From Pyxidicoccus xibeiensis (GTDB lineage: Bacteria > Myxococcota > Myxococcia > Myxococcales > Myxococcaceae), in NCBI RefSeq assembly GCF_024198175.1, contig NZ_JAJVKV010000002.1, positions 248,001 through 312,000 on the forward strand: a stretch of DNA of 64,000 nucleotides, written 5' to 3'. The notes under the pieces were generated by a model. That model made no database searches. It was not told the origin of the DNA and worked only from the letters and a program-made list of their open reading frames with translations. This document shows positions 43,960 through 51,062 of this stretch, in pieces. How positions within the stretch are numbered: the stretch's first letter is position 1; each line of letters starts with the position of its first letter. A program made the position numbers and the translations under genes.

Positions 43960-45861
43960 ATGGCAGACAACACACAAACGCGAGACATGCCGCCCCTGAC
44001 CGTGCGCGGCTCATTCGTTCCGGGCACGGTGAACAGGGAGGCTCGCACCGTCGAGCTGACCTGGACGACGGGGGCGCGCGTGCTGCGGCACACGTGGAGC
44101 GACGGCACCTTTTATGAGGAGCTGTCTTTGGACCCGGCACACGTCCACCTGGACCGGCTCCGCAACGGCGCTCCCTTCCTCGCGGACCACGCGAGCTGGA
44201 GCGTTGGCGCCGTGCGCGGAGTGGTGGAGTCCGCGAGCGTGACGGCTGGTGAGGGTCGCGCGCTCGTGCGTTTCGTCCGCGCTGGCGTCGATGAGGAAGC
44301 GGACGAGCTGTTCGAGAAAATCGCCGACGGGGTCTGCACGAAAGTATCTGTCGGGTACAGGGTCCACAAGATGGAGAAGGTCGCCGACAGCGACGACGGA
44401 ACCCCGGTGTATCGGGCCATCTCCTGGACCCCGTATGAGGTGTCGGCCGTGGCCATCGGCGCGGACGACGGCGCCGGCTTCCGGAGCGCATCCCCCGTCC
44501 AAACGAATCCCTGTGAAGTCATCACCCGCGGCGACTCGCCGCACGAGGAAACCGCGATGCCCCAGAACAATCCCAGCAACGACATCATCACCGCCGAGAG
44601 AACCCGTGCGGCGACCATCACCTCCCTGGTGAGCCGCAACGCGCTTCCCGCCGAGCTGGCGGACAAGCTCATCCGCGAGGGGACGAACATGGACGCGGCG
44701 CGTGCCGTCATCCTGGAGGCCCTCGCCACGCGCAGCGACGGGCACGGCGGCCCCGGCCAGGTGCCGAGCGGAGCCGTGGAGCGCGGCAACAGCCACGGCG
44801 CCCTCAACGACATGGCGCGGAACATGGGCGCCGCGCTGGCCCAGCGCGTGGGCGTCAAGGCGAACATCCCCGAGGGCGCGGCGCAGTACGCGCGGCTCGG
44901 CATCGTGGACATGGCGCGGATGTGCCTGGAGGCGCGCGGAGTCCGTACGTCGCTGATGGGCAAGTCGCAGATCGTCCAGCGGGCCTACTCGACGACCAGT
45001 GAGTTCCCCGCGCTGCTGGGCGAGGCGGGCAACCGCTCCCTGATGGACGGTTACGCCGCGTATCCCAGCGGCATCCGGCAGGTCTCCCGCGCGGGCTCGC
45101 TGGTGGACTTCCGCGCGAAGTCGCTCCTCAAGCTGAGCGAGGCCCCGGAGCTGCTCAAGGTGAGCGAGCACGGAGAGTACAAGCACGGGTCCATGACCTC
45201 CACGAAGGAGAGCTACCGCCTGGAGACGTTCGGCCGCATCTTCTCTCTCACGCGTCAGGCGATCCTGAATGACGACTTGGGAAGCTTTGACATGATCCGG
45301 AAGTTCGGCCGTGCGGCGGCGGAGCTGGAGGCGAGCACGCTCGTGGCACTCCTGGTCTCCAACCCGCTCATGTCCGATGGCTTGGCGGTGTTCCACGCCT
45401 CGCGCGGCAACCTGGACGCGTCCGGCTCCATCATCTCCGTCGCGTCCATCGGCGAGGCTGTCCGCGCCATGCGGACCCAGAAGTGCCTGGGCTCCAACAT
45501 CCCCGCGAACATCGCCCCCAAGTTCCTGGTGGTGCCGGCCGCGCTGGAGGTAGTCGCGCTTCAGCACGTCGCGAGCATCAACGCGGCCCAGTCCAGCCAC
45601 GTGAATCCGTTCGGCGGCACCGGCCGGCTCGAAGTGCTCGTGGATCCTCGTCTCGACGCGGTGAGCGCGACGGCGTGGTACCTGGCCAGCGACCCGAACG
45701 AGACGCCGGCCATCGAGCACAGCCACCTCGACGGCCAGAACGGCCCGGAAATCATCGAGCACGTGGGGCACGCCGTGGACGGCACCGCGTGGAAGTGCCG
45801 GCTCGACTTCGGCGCGGCCATCATCGACGCGGCCGGGCTCTACAAGAACAACGGCGCGTGA
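43960..45861 (+). CDS. Fused prohead protease - major capsid protein
   Basis: 633 aa. Residues about 1-170 resemble caudovirus prohead serine proteases: RGSFVPGTVNREARTVELTW, the likely catalytic His77 in PFLADHASW and Ser130 in TKVSVGYRVHKM. Residues about 190-330 are a Gln/Asn/Gly-rich linker with a helical, possibly scaffold-like segment. Residues about 330-633 are a HK97-fold capsid protein of the Mu gpT type (SLVDFRAKSLLKLSEAPELL, YRLETFGRIFSLTRQAILND, ASTLVALLVSNPLMSDG). Fusion of the two activities is known in some phages. It would build and process a procapsid. Confidence 0.9.
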   Translation: MADNTQTRDMPPLTVRGSFVPGTVNREARTVELTWTTGARVLRHTWSDGTFYEELSLDPAHVHLDRLRNGAPFLADHASWSVGAVRGVVESASVTAGEGRALVRFVRAGVDEEADELFEKIADGVCTKVSVGYRVHKMEKVADSDDGTPVYRAISWTPYEVSAVAIGADDGAGFRSASPVQTNPCEVITRGDSPHEETAMPQNNPSNDIITAERTRAATITSLVSRNALPAELADKLIREGTNMDAARAVILEALATRSDGHGGPGQVPSGAVERGNSHGALNDMARNMGAALAQRVGVKANIPEGAAQYARLGIVDMARMCLEARGVRTSLMGKSQIVQRAYSTTSEFPALLGEAGNRSLMDGYAAYPSGIRQVSRAGSLVDFRAKSLLKLSEAPELLKVSEHGEYKHGSMTSTKESYRLETFGRIFSLTRQAILNDDLGSFDMIRKFGRAAAELEASTLVALLVSNPLMSDGLAVFHASRGNLDASGSIISVASIGEAVRAMRTQKCLGSNIPANIAPKFLVVPAALEVVALQHVASINAAQSSHVNPFGGTGRLEVLVDPRLDAVSATAWYLASDPNETPAIEHSHLDGQNGPEIIEHVGHAVDGTAWKCRLDFGAAIIDAAGLYKNNGA

Positions 45862-45878
45862 TTCGCGCTCCCGGGCGC

Positions 45879-46028
45879 GGCAGGCTCCGGGCCTGTGATT
45901 GAGGTCCGTAGCCTGCCCCGCCCTCCTTCCGGGGGGCATCTCCTTACGGCGCGCGACGGCGCCGCAGTCCCCTCCCTGCCCCCCGGCCGCGCTCGCGCGG
46001 TTGTGCATCGGGGAGGGGACGCCGTCGC
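45879..46028 (+). promoter_or_regulatory. Two large hairpins after the capsid gene
   Basis: Hairpin 1 pairs GGCAGGCT (45879-45886) with AGCCTGCC (45910-45917). Hairpin 2 pairs GCGACGGCG (45953-45961) and GTCCCCTCCC (45967-45976) with GGGAGGGGAC (46011-46020) and GCCGTCGC (46021-46028), about 18 bp with a 5-nt bulge and a nested CCGCG/CGCGG stem in the loop. No U-tract. Candidate transcription attenuator, RNA processing site or packaging-type signal. Confidence 0.45.
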
Positions 46029-46054
46029 ACTTCCTTTCCCATGGAGCACCACCG

Positions 46055-46228
46055 ATGAAGACAGACGAGACGAAGCAGCTCCCCGTGCAGCGCACCCCGC
46101 GAACCTCTGGCGTCGCCCGCGTCGGCGACCGCATCCGCCCCCGAGCTCCCAGCGTTCGCGCGGCGATGCCGCCGGACAGCCAGGCCGACGACGCCGCGCC
46201 GCTCACCGACAACAACCCCACGCCGTAA
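46055..46228 (+). CDS. Small element protein (57 aa)
   Basis: ATG 46055 is preceded by GGAG at 9 nt. The 57-aa product is rich in Arg, Pro, Thr and Asp (QRTPRTSGVARVGDRIRPRA) and looks disordered. It lies between the capsid and fibre-like genes and could be a decoration or connector protein; this is position-based. Confidence 0.5.
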   Translation: MKTDETKQLPVQRTPRTSGVARVGDRIRPRAPSVRAAMPPDSQADDAAPLTDNNPTP

Positions 46229-46243
46229 TCCCAGGGAGAAGCG

Positions 46244-47203
46244 ATGCACAAGATTGACAGTGATGGGGCAACGCCGGAGAACACGTTCGCGAACATCGAC
46301 CCCGAGACGCCCGGAGCCGAGGGCACCGTCGTCGCGGCGGACTGGCTCAACGCCGTCCAGGGGGAGCTCTGCCACGTCATCGTGGCGGCCGGCGTGGAGC
46401 TCGAGAAAGGAACCAACACCCAGTTGCAAACCGCGCTCAACGCGACGTACGGCCGGCTCGGCGGAGAGAACGCCTGGACCGAAACGCAGGAGTTCGAGCA
46501 GGGTGTCAACGTCGGCGGGTCACTGACCGTCGGCGGCAACATCGATGTCAACGGCTCGGTGACGGTGGACGAGACGTTGAGCGTTCAGGACGCAATCCTC
46601 CTGGAAGGTACCCTGAACGTGAACGGCGCCGGTTCCATCGGCGGGGGGCTCGAAACGTTCGGCGCCGTCAACATGAACGGCGGAGCCCTGTCGTGTGGCA
46701 GCATCAACGCGACGGGGGACGTAGACTGTAGCGGAGATCTCGCCGCAAGCGGACACGCGAGCTTCGGCGGCAACGTCTCCGGGCAGAATGGGCAGCTCCT
46801 AGGCGGGCTGTCCGTGGGTGAGAACATCGCCCTGACGGGCATCGCTCCCACGCGCGACACGGGATTCACGAGCGCGGTGACGCCGTCCAACATCCCGCGC
46901 GCCCATGGGCGTGTCTCCGTGGTCGCGGGCGTCATTACGATCCGCGACGGATTCAACCTGGCCAGCGTGGCAATCACGTCCGGGAGCAATCTGACGGTGA
47001 CGTTCGCGTCGCCGATGAGCGACGGGAACTACACCGTTACGGGCTCGCAAATCATCGACGCGGCCACAACGGCGAATCGCAGCGTGGGGTTCCACTCGGT
47101 GAGCGCAGCGTCCTTCGCCGTGCGCGGCTTTGACGGTTCCAACGCGCTCATAAACCCTGGCGTCGGCGCGTATGAGTTTGCATTCATCGTGCTGGGCCGG
47201 TGA
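46244..47203 (+). CDS. Fibre-like phage protein
   Basis: 319 aa. Residues 1-80 have the widespread N-terminal head of tail fibres (MHKIDSDGATPENTFANIDP, WLNAVQGELCHVIVAAGVEL). The middle (about 90-215) is a regular run of short Gly/Asn/Val strands with repeated GGNIDVNGSVTVDETLSVQD-type units, typical of beta-helical or triple-spiral fibres. The C-terminal part (about 225-319) is a compact beta domain. It would attach to a particle and bind a receptor. Confidence 0.8.
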   Translation: MHKIDSDGATPENTFANIDPETPGAEGTVVAADWLNAVQGELCHVIVAAGVELEKGTNTQLQTALNATYGRLGGENAWTETQEFEQGVNVGGSLTVGGNIDVNGSVTVDETLSVQDAILLEGTLNVNGAGSIGGGLETFGAVNMNGGALSCGSINATGDVDCSGDLAASGHASFGGNVSGQNGQLLGGLSVGENIALTGIAPTRDTGFTSAVTPSNIPRAHGRVSVVAGVITIRDGFNLASVAITSGSNLTVTFASPMSDGNYTVTGSQIIDAATTANRSVGFHSVSAASFAVRGFDGSNALINPGVGAYEFAFIVLGR

Positions 47204-47230
47204 GGCGCGCACCGTAAGCCAGAAACGCGA

Positions 47231-47260
47231 GGGGCCCGACACCTTCCAGTGTCGAGCCCC
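47231..47260. terminator. Bidirectional terminator between fibre and reverse-strand genes
   Basis: GGGGCCCGACAC and GTGTCGAGCCCC form an 11-of-12-bp hairpin with a 6-nt loop, placed between the end of the forward genes (47203) and the end of the reverse genes (47288). Confidence 0.65.
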
Positions 47261-47287
47261 TGCGGTGTAGCGGATTCGATGCGAGCC

Positions 47288-47500
47288 CTACGCCGCGAGC
47301 GTGGGCGCGTTCTTCACGTCCTCGCCGACGACGCAGGTAGTGGCACACGGCGCGTCTGGGAAGGCGACGGTCAACGCTTGGGTGCCGTCCGCGTAGGTCT
47401 GCGCGTCGAGCACGATGCCCACCGCGCCGCGCTCGGCGCAGACGCGGCCCTCGTCTGTGATTCGGCAGGTCGCTTGGACGCTTCGGGGGTAGGTCGTCAT
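47288..47500 (-). CDS. Small element protein (70 aa), reverse strand
   Basis: ATG 47500 follows GGAG by 8 nt. The 70-aa product (MTTYPRSVQATCRITDEGRV, then QALTVAFPDAPCATTCVVGE) has four Cys and mixed beta-like strands. It lies just downstream of the lipoprotein gene on the same strand and may be its partner; no family recognised. Confidence 0.6.
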   Translation of the reverse strand: MTTYPRSVQATCRITDEGRVCAERGAVGIVLDAQTYADGTQALTVAFPDAPCATTCVVGEDVKNAPTLAA

Positions 47501-47516
47501 GGCATGTTCTCCGGGT

Positions 47517-48533
47517 TCACTCTGCAAGGTTGACGAGGCCGACAGTCCTGTCCCGCTCCACCCATACGAGGTGGGGCGCATCCGGGGTTGGGGACCACGT
47601 GCCGCGCCAGCCGGTGAGCTTCGCGGGAAGGGGCGGGAACGTCGTCGCAGCGGCCGGCAACGGCTTATTGCTGAATACGTCGGGCAGGATGCGTTCCCCA
47701 GTGACGGCGTTCCAGAAGTGCCGGTAGTGCAAATAGTACGGGGCAATGGGGACGTGGGTAACGAGCACCAGCCGGTCCCCCTCAACCCACGGGTGGACGG
47801 CGAGCGGTTGACCGGTGGCGCGTTCAGACATGCGCAATCCGAGGTCACCGCTCACAGACTTGCCGTCGGGACGGAACACCCAAAAAGCATACAAGGTGAT
47901 GGCGGGGTCGGTAGAGACGCGGCCGGCTATAGCAGCCCATCCGCCGCTAGGGAGCGCGGTCAAATGCTCCACCACGTATTTCTTATCCATGGCCAGCGGC
48001 GTGACGTGGGCCGCGCGGACGGCGTCGGTCACGGTGAAGGGGCCGGCAAGGTGCGTCCGTCCGTCGTTGCACGTGACGCGGGCGAACACGTTGAAGCGCT
48101 CCAGCAAGGGCGAGCCTGGGCGGGTGAGTTCGATGACGGGCACGCGGGCCGGAGACTGCACGTCCACGTCAAGCCCTCCGTCCCCGACGACCTCCACGCG
48201 GGACGGCGTGCATCCGCTCACCTTCCAGGTGATGGCCACGTCCGAGCGGAGAGGGCCGGACGCTTCCGCGTTGAAGTCCAGGACGATGGGAGCGGGAGGC
48301 GGAGGTGGTGCAGGCGGGGGCGGGCACGCCGGCACTTCGGGCGGGGGCGGGCAGGTGGGGGGCTCCGGAGCCTTGGGGCACACGGGCGCTTCCGGGCACA
48401 CCGCAGCGGGCTCAGGCGCGCTCGCCACCTGGACGGGAGCGGGCACCGGCTCGGCGTAGCGCACGGGCGGCGCCACGTTGGAGCCGCACGCGAGCACGGC
48501 GAAGGAAAGGAACAGCAAGGGGAGGCGGCGCAT
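47517..48533 (-). CDS. Element-encoded lipoprotein with Pro/Cys-rich stretch
   Basis: 338 aa. ATG 48533 has GGAG 8 nt upstream. Lipobox at MRRLPLLFLSFAVLACGSN (Cys16). Residues about 40-85 alternate Pro and Cys (CPEAPVCPKAPEPPTCPPPP), a stalk-like region. The C-terminal half (about 90-338) looks like a beta-rich globular domain (NAEASGPLRSDVAITWKVSG, EHLTALPSGGWAAIAGRVST). It is reverse-oriented, at the right end, and therefore cargo rather than core phage machinery. Possible roles are superinfection exclusion or a cell-surface factor; unproven. Confidence 0.75.
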   Translation of the reverse strand: MRRLPLLFLSFAVLACGSNVAPPVRYAEPVPAPVQVASAPEPAAVCPEAPVCPKAPEPPTCPPPPEVPACPPPPAPPPPPAPIVLDFNAEASGPLRSDVAITWKVSGCTPSRVEVVGDGGLDVDVQSPARVPVIELTRPGSPLLERFNVFARVTCNDGRTHLAGPFTVTDAVRAAHVTPLAMDKKYVVEHLTALPSGGWAAIAGRVSTDPAITLYAFWVFRPDGKSVSGDLGLRMSERATGQPLAVHPWVEGDRLVLVTHVPIAPYYLHYRHFWNAVTGERILPDVFSNKPLPAAATTFPPLPAKLTGWRGTWSPTPDAPHLVWVERDRTVGLVNLAE

Positions 48534-48617
48534 GGCGGGTTCTCCGGGGTAGTGGCGAGCGCGTGCCCGCCTGCTGCCCGGACAGACTCCCCCCGTCACG
48601 GCCCCGCCGTCAACCGC

Positions 48618-48686
48618 TTGGCGCCAATTTGGCGCCACTTAAGTGCGCGAGATCGCTCGCCACTGCATCTCTGTGCGCACTTAAGT
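48618..48686. repeat. TTGGCGCC pair and 12-bp inverted repeat at right end
   Basis: TTGGCGCC occurs at 48618 and 48629, again 11 bp apart as at the left end. It is followed by a perfect 12-bp inverted repeat, ACTTAAGTGCGC (48637-48648) and GCGCACTTAAGT (48675-48686), containing CTTAAG at each end. The left-end region has the same TTGGCGCC spacing. Candidate integrase arm sites and regulatory operator. Confidence 0.55.
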
Positions 48687-48710
48687 CGATGAAATTACAG
48701 CGATTTTTGC

Positions 48711-48752
48711 CCCGTCAGTCCCAGACGAACAGCCACTTCACGGCCTTGCCCA
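48711..48752. repeat. Right attachment site, 42-bp core
   Basis: Identical to 37811-37852. It holds the stop codon (48715-48717) and last 12 codons of the DUF4349 gene, so integration restores a complete gene. Left flank CGATTTTTGC is element DNA; right flank ATCCATAGAA is chromosomal. Confidence 0.93.
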
Positions 48753-49392
48753 ATCCATAGAACACCCAGCCCACGGGCCCGGGGCGCACGGGCCGCTCGA
48801 AGTGCAGGCTCACCGTGGCCAGCGTCACCTGGCTCTCCAGCCCCTCCAGCCGCGACTTGTACAGCTCGTACTCGGCGGTGACGCGCTCCAGCTCGCGCTC
48901 CACCTTGAGCGTGTCCTCCACCGTGACGGCCCGCTGCAGCAGCTCCAGGTATCGGTCCCGGATGCGCTCCAGGTTGGCCAGCCGGACCTTCAGGTCCTGG
49001 TGTGCCTCCGTCACGTCATCCGCCGTCACCGTCTGCCGCGCCACCTTCCCCAGCGCGGGCACGGCCCCGAGGAACCCGTCCAGCCGCTCCGCCGGCACCC
49101 GCACCGTGGCCGACTCCGACGTGACACTCTGGGCATACCCGCCATGCGTCTTCGCCAGGGCCTCCGCCTGCGCCGGGCCCTGCTCCGGGTCATCCCGCTC
49201 CACCTCCAGGGAGGCCGTGCGGATGATGGACCGGCTCACCTCGAGCGCCCCCGGGGCCCTGGAGGCGGAGGACACCTCCGGCGCCTCCGCGCGCCGCATG
49301 GGCGCACCGCCAGCGCAGGAACAGGTGATGACGCACAGCGAAACCAGCAGGAACGCGCGCACAGAGGTCCTTTCAAGGGAGGGCGTTGGCAT
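48715..49392 (-). CDS. DUF4349 lipoprotein, target of element integration
   Basis: 225 aa from ATG 49392 (GGAGGG 6-7 nt upstream; a GTG at 49362 is also plausible). The signal (AFLLVSLCVITCSCAGG) carries a possible lipobox. The mature part has the DUF4349 pattern: RSIIRTASLEVERDDPEQGP, GGYAQSVTSESATVRVPAER, a long coiled coil (DLKVRLANLERIRDRYLELL, DTLKVERELERVTAEYELYK), then WVFYGLGKAVKWLFVWD. Its C-terminus is encoded inside the attachment core. Confidence 0.9.
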   Translation of the reverse strand: MPTPSLERTSVRAFLLVSLCVITCSCAGGAPMRRAEAPEVSSASRAPGALEVSRSIIRTASLEVERDDPEQGPAQAEALAKTHGGYAQSVTSESATVRVPAERLDGFLGAVPALGKVARQTVTADDVTEAHQDLKVRLANLERIRDRYLELLQRAVTVEDTLKVERELERVTAEYELYKSRLEGLESQVTLATVSLHFERPVRPGPVGWVFYGLGKAVKWLFVWD

Positions 49393-49483
49393 CGAGTGCC
49401 CTCCAGGACGCGCGCGGGGTTTCCGTGGTTCCTTGCCTCCCGCGAGCCTCGAGGGCTTCAGCGAGATGTCGGGGTCTTCCGAA

Positions 49484-49690
49484 TCAGGAAGCCCGGACGG
49501 GGGAGGGGACGCCGGCCGGCTTCGCGCCATCCCCCTCGTAGTAGAGGCTCGCGCCCCCCTTCTCGTAGACGACGAGGACCCTGTCACTCTGCTCGAGCAA
49601 GTCGGAGGCCTTCTCCGTGCACTTGCGAACCAGGGCGTCGAACTCTCCCGGGCGTTTGTTCTGGCGCGCCCGGACTGTCACGACTGGCAT
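49484..49690 (-). CDS. Small protein of unknown function (68 aa)
   Basis: Taken from ATG 49690 (AAGGAG 11 nt upstream). The 68-aa product, MPVVTVRARQNKRPGEFDAL, VRKCTEKASDLLEQSDRVLV, has one helix and a strand near the end. No signal or membrane segment; no family recognised. Confidence 0.5.
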   Translation of the reverse strand: MPVVTVRARQNKRPGEFDALVRKCTEKASDLLEQSDRVLVVYEKGGASLYYEGDGAKPAGVPSPVRAS

Positions 49691-49831
49691 GCGGTGTCCC
49701 GCTCCTTGTGTCCCGCGGCGGGTGGTTTCCGGTGTCATCCGGCCCCGGCCCATCCGAAGGTAACGAACGTGTCATAGCCAACCGAACACTTCGTTGACAA
49801 GCATCCTCCCGCGTGGCGGGAAGGAGAGTTC

Positions 49832-50434
49832 ATGAACCGCAAGCTCCTCGTATTGCTGGTTTTCTCTCTGGGTCTCACTTCCGTCGCAGGCGCCCAGCCC
49901 GTGCGCCCCCCGGAGCACAAGTCTCCCACCCCGGCCTGGCTGCCCCGGGGCGTCTTCCTGGGGGCCTCGGCGCGCAAGGGCGTCATCACACCCCGCGCGA
50001 AGGTGCAGTGGCAGCTCACCTTCTTCCAGGACCGGAAAGATGCCTTCGCACTGCTGGTCGAAGGCGGGGTGGGATGGGGGCTCACCATGCCGGACCGCGA
50101 GGCGGGCAAGCCGGAGAGCCTCCTCGGCTCCTACTACGAGCACACCGCGCAGGTGGGCGTCGGCTACCGCAACCACCTGCCCGGCAGCGCGCACTGGGGC
50201 TTCCAGGTGACGGGCGGCCCCGTGTTCTACGGGGCCCACTTCGACGGGGCCGCGCCTCCGGACAAGCGCACGGGCGGCATCGTCGAGGGACGCTTCCAGC
50301 TGGGCTACCAGCTGGGCGCCACGGCCGTGGGGGCCGCGCTGGGCTACGCGGAGCCCTTCGGCCTCAAGCGCCGCAGCCTGGCGCGCTCCTATATCGGTGG
50401 CCCGATGTTCGGGTTGTTCGTGGATTGGCGCTAG
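49832..50434 (+). CDS. Exported outer-membrane barrel-like protein
   Basis: 200 aa with a clear signal peptide (MNRKLLVLLVFSLGLTSVAG, cleaved near AGAQ). The mature chain alternates as in an 8-stranded barrel (GVFLGASARKGVITPRAKVQ, HTAQVGVGYRNHLPGSAHWG, FQLGYQLGATAVGAALGYAE) and ends FGLFVDWR. ATG 49832 has a GGAAGGAG site upstream. Small, unassigned outer-membrane family. Confidence 0.65.
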   Translation: MNRKLLVLLVFSLGLTSVAGAQPVRPPEHKSPTPAWLPRGVFLGASARKGVITPRAKVQWQLTFFQDRKDAFALLVEGGVGWGLTMPDREAGKPESLLGSYYEHTAQVGVGYRNHLPGSAHWGFQVTGGPVFYGAHFDGAAPPDKRTGGIVEGRFQLGYQLGATAVGAALGYAEPFGLKRRSLARSYIGGPMFGLFVDWR

Positions 50435-50479
50435 ACTCCGCGTAGAGTGGGTGCGCGGCCCAACCCCCGCACCCCCGGT

Positions 50480-50992
50480 ATGTCCGAGCTGCTCAGTGCC
50501 CACGTGTCGCGGTACCTTCGAAACCGCGGCGAGTTCGAGCGCTACCTGCCCCCCGCGCTGCTCGTCTTCTCTCCGTCCTCGGCGGCCCGGGGCCCCGAGG
50601 ACGAGGACGAGTACCGTCTCAAGACGGTGACGAACGCGGGGACTCCTACGCTGGGTGCGAGCGAGGCGGTGGTGTTCCCCCTGCTGAAGTCGCGGACCAA
50701 CGCCTTTGGCCGGGGCATCACCGTGGGGCGCACGAGCAACAACGACGTGGTGCTGGACGACGGCAGTGTGTCCCGCTTCCACGCGTGGTTCGGCCGCGAG
50801 GAGGGGAGCGAGGGCTTCCTCTTGACGGACGCCGGCTCGAAGAATGGCTCCTGGGTGGGCGGGGCGCGGCTCACCCCCCGCCGGCCGGTGCCCGTGGAGG
50901 ATGGGGCCCGGCTGCGCTTCGGGCAGGTGGAAGTAGCGTTCTACACGGCCAGCAGCTTTGTCCGGATGCTGGCGGTGAGGATGGCTCCCTGA
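50480..50992 (+). CDS. FHA-domain protein
   Basis: 170 aa from ATG 50480. The FHA core is visible: RGITVGRTSNNDVVLDDGSV then SRFHAWF, with conserved G-R, S-R-x-H (SRFH) and TDAGSKNGSWVGG (N-G). FHA domains bind phosphothreonine peptides. No enzymatic domain is attached. The next gene is a PP2C-type phosphatase, so a phospho-signalling partner set is plausible. Confidence 0.93.
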   Translation: MSELLSAHVSRYLRNRGEFERYLPPALLVFSPSSAARGPEDEDEYRLKTVTNAGTPTLGASEAVVFPLLKSRTNAFGRGITVGRTSNNDVVLDDGSVSRFHAWFGREEGSEGFLLTDAGSKNGSWVGGARLTPRRPVPVEDGARLRFGQVEVAFYTASSFVRMLAVRMAP

Positions 50993-51062
50993 GCCTTGCC
51001 ACGTCTTCGGGGGCCTGCGTAACGTGCGGAGTCGCCCTCTGTCACACACGGGAGTGTTCGCG

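Larger units (their letters stand above)
37811..48752. mobile_element. 10.9-kb integrated phage-satellite-like element
   Basis: Bounded by a perfect 42-bp direct repeat (37811-37852 and 48711-48752). Plus-strand genes from left to right are integrase, two small DNA-binding proteins, prim-pol/helicase, two unknown genes, protease-capsid fusion, a 57-aa protein and a fibre-like protein. Two reverse-strand genes (70 aa and a lipoprotein) follow a shared terminator. The element inserts in the last codons of a DUF4349 gene. No terminase, portal, neck, tail tube, tape measure, holin or endolysin gene is found. Frames are intact with good ribosome sites. A decayed prophage is the main alternative to a satellite. 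Confidence 0.85.

Noticed and set aside
43960-45861. Encapsulin-type nanocompartment instead of phage capsid
   Set aside because: The N-terminal protease and the integrase, replication and fibre genes around it fit a phage-derived particle; no cargo enzyme is adjacent.
37811-48752. A complete, self-sufficient temperate prophage
   Set aside because: Essential packaging, connector, tail and lysis genes are not present in the interval between the attachment repeats.
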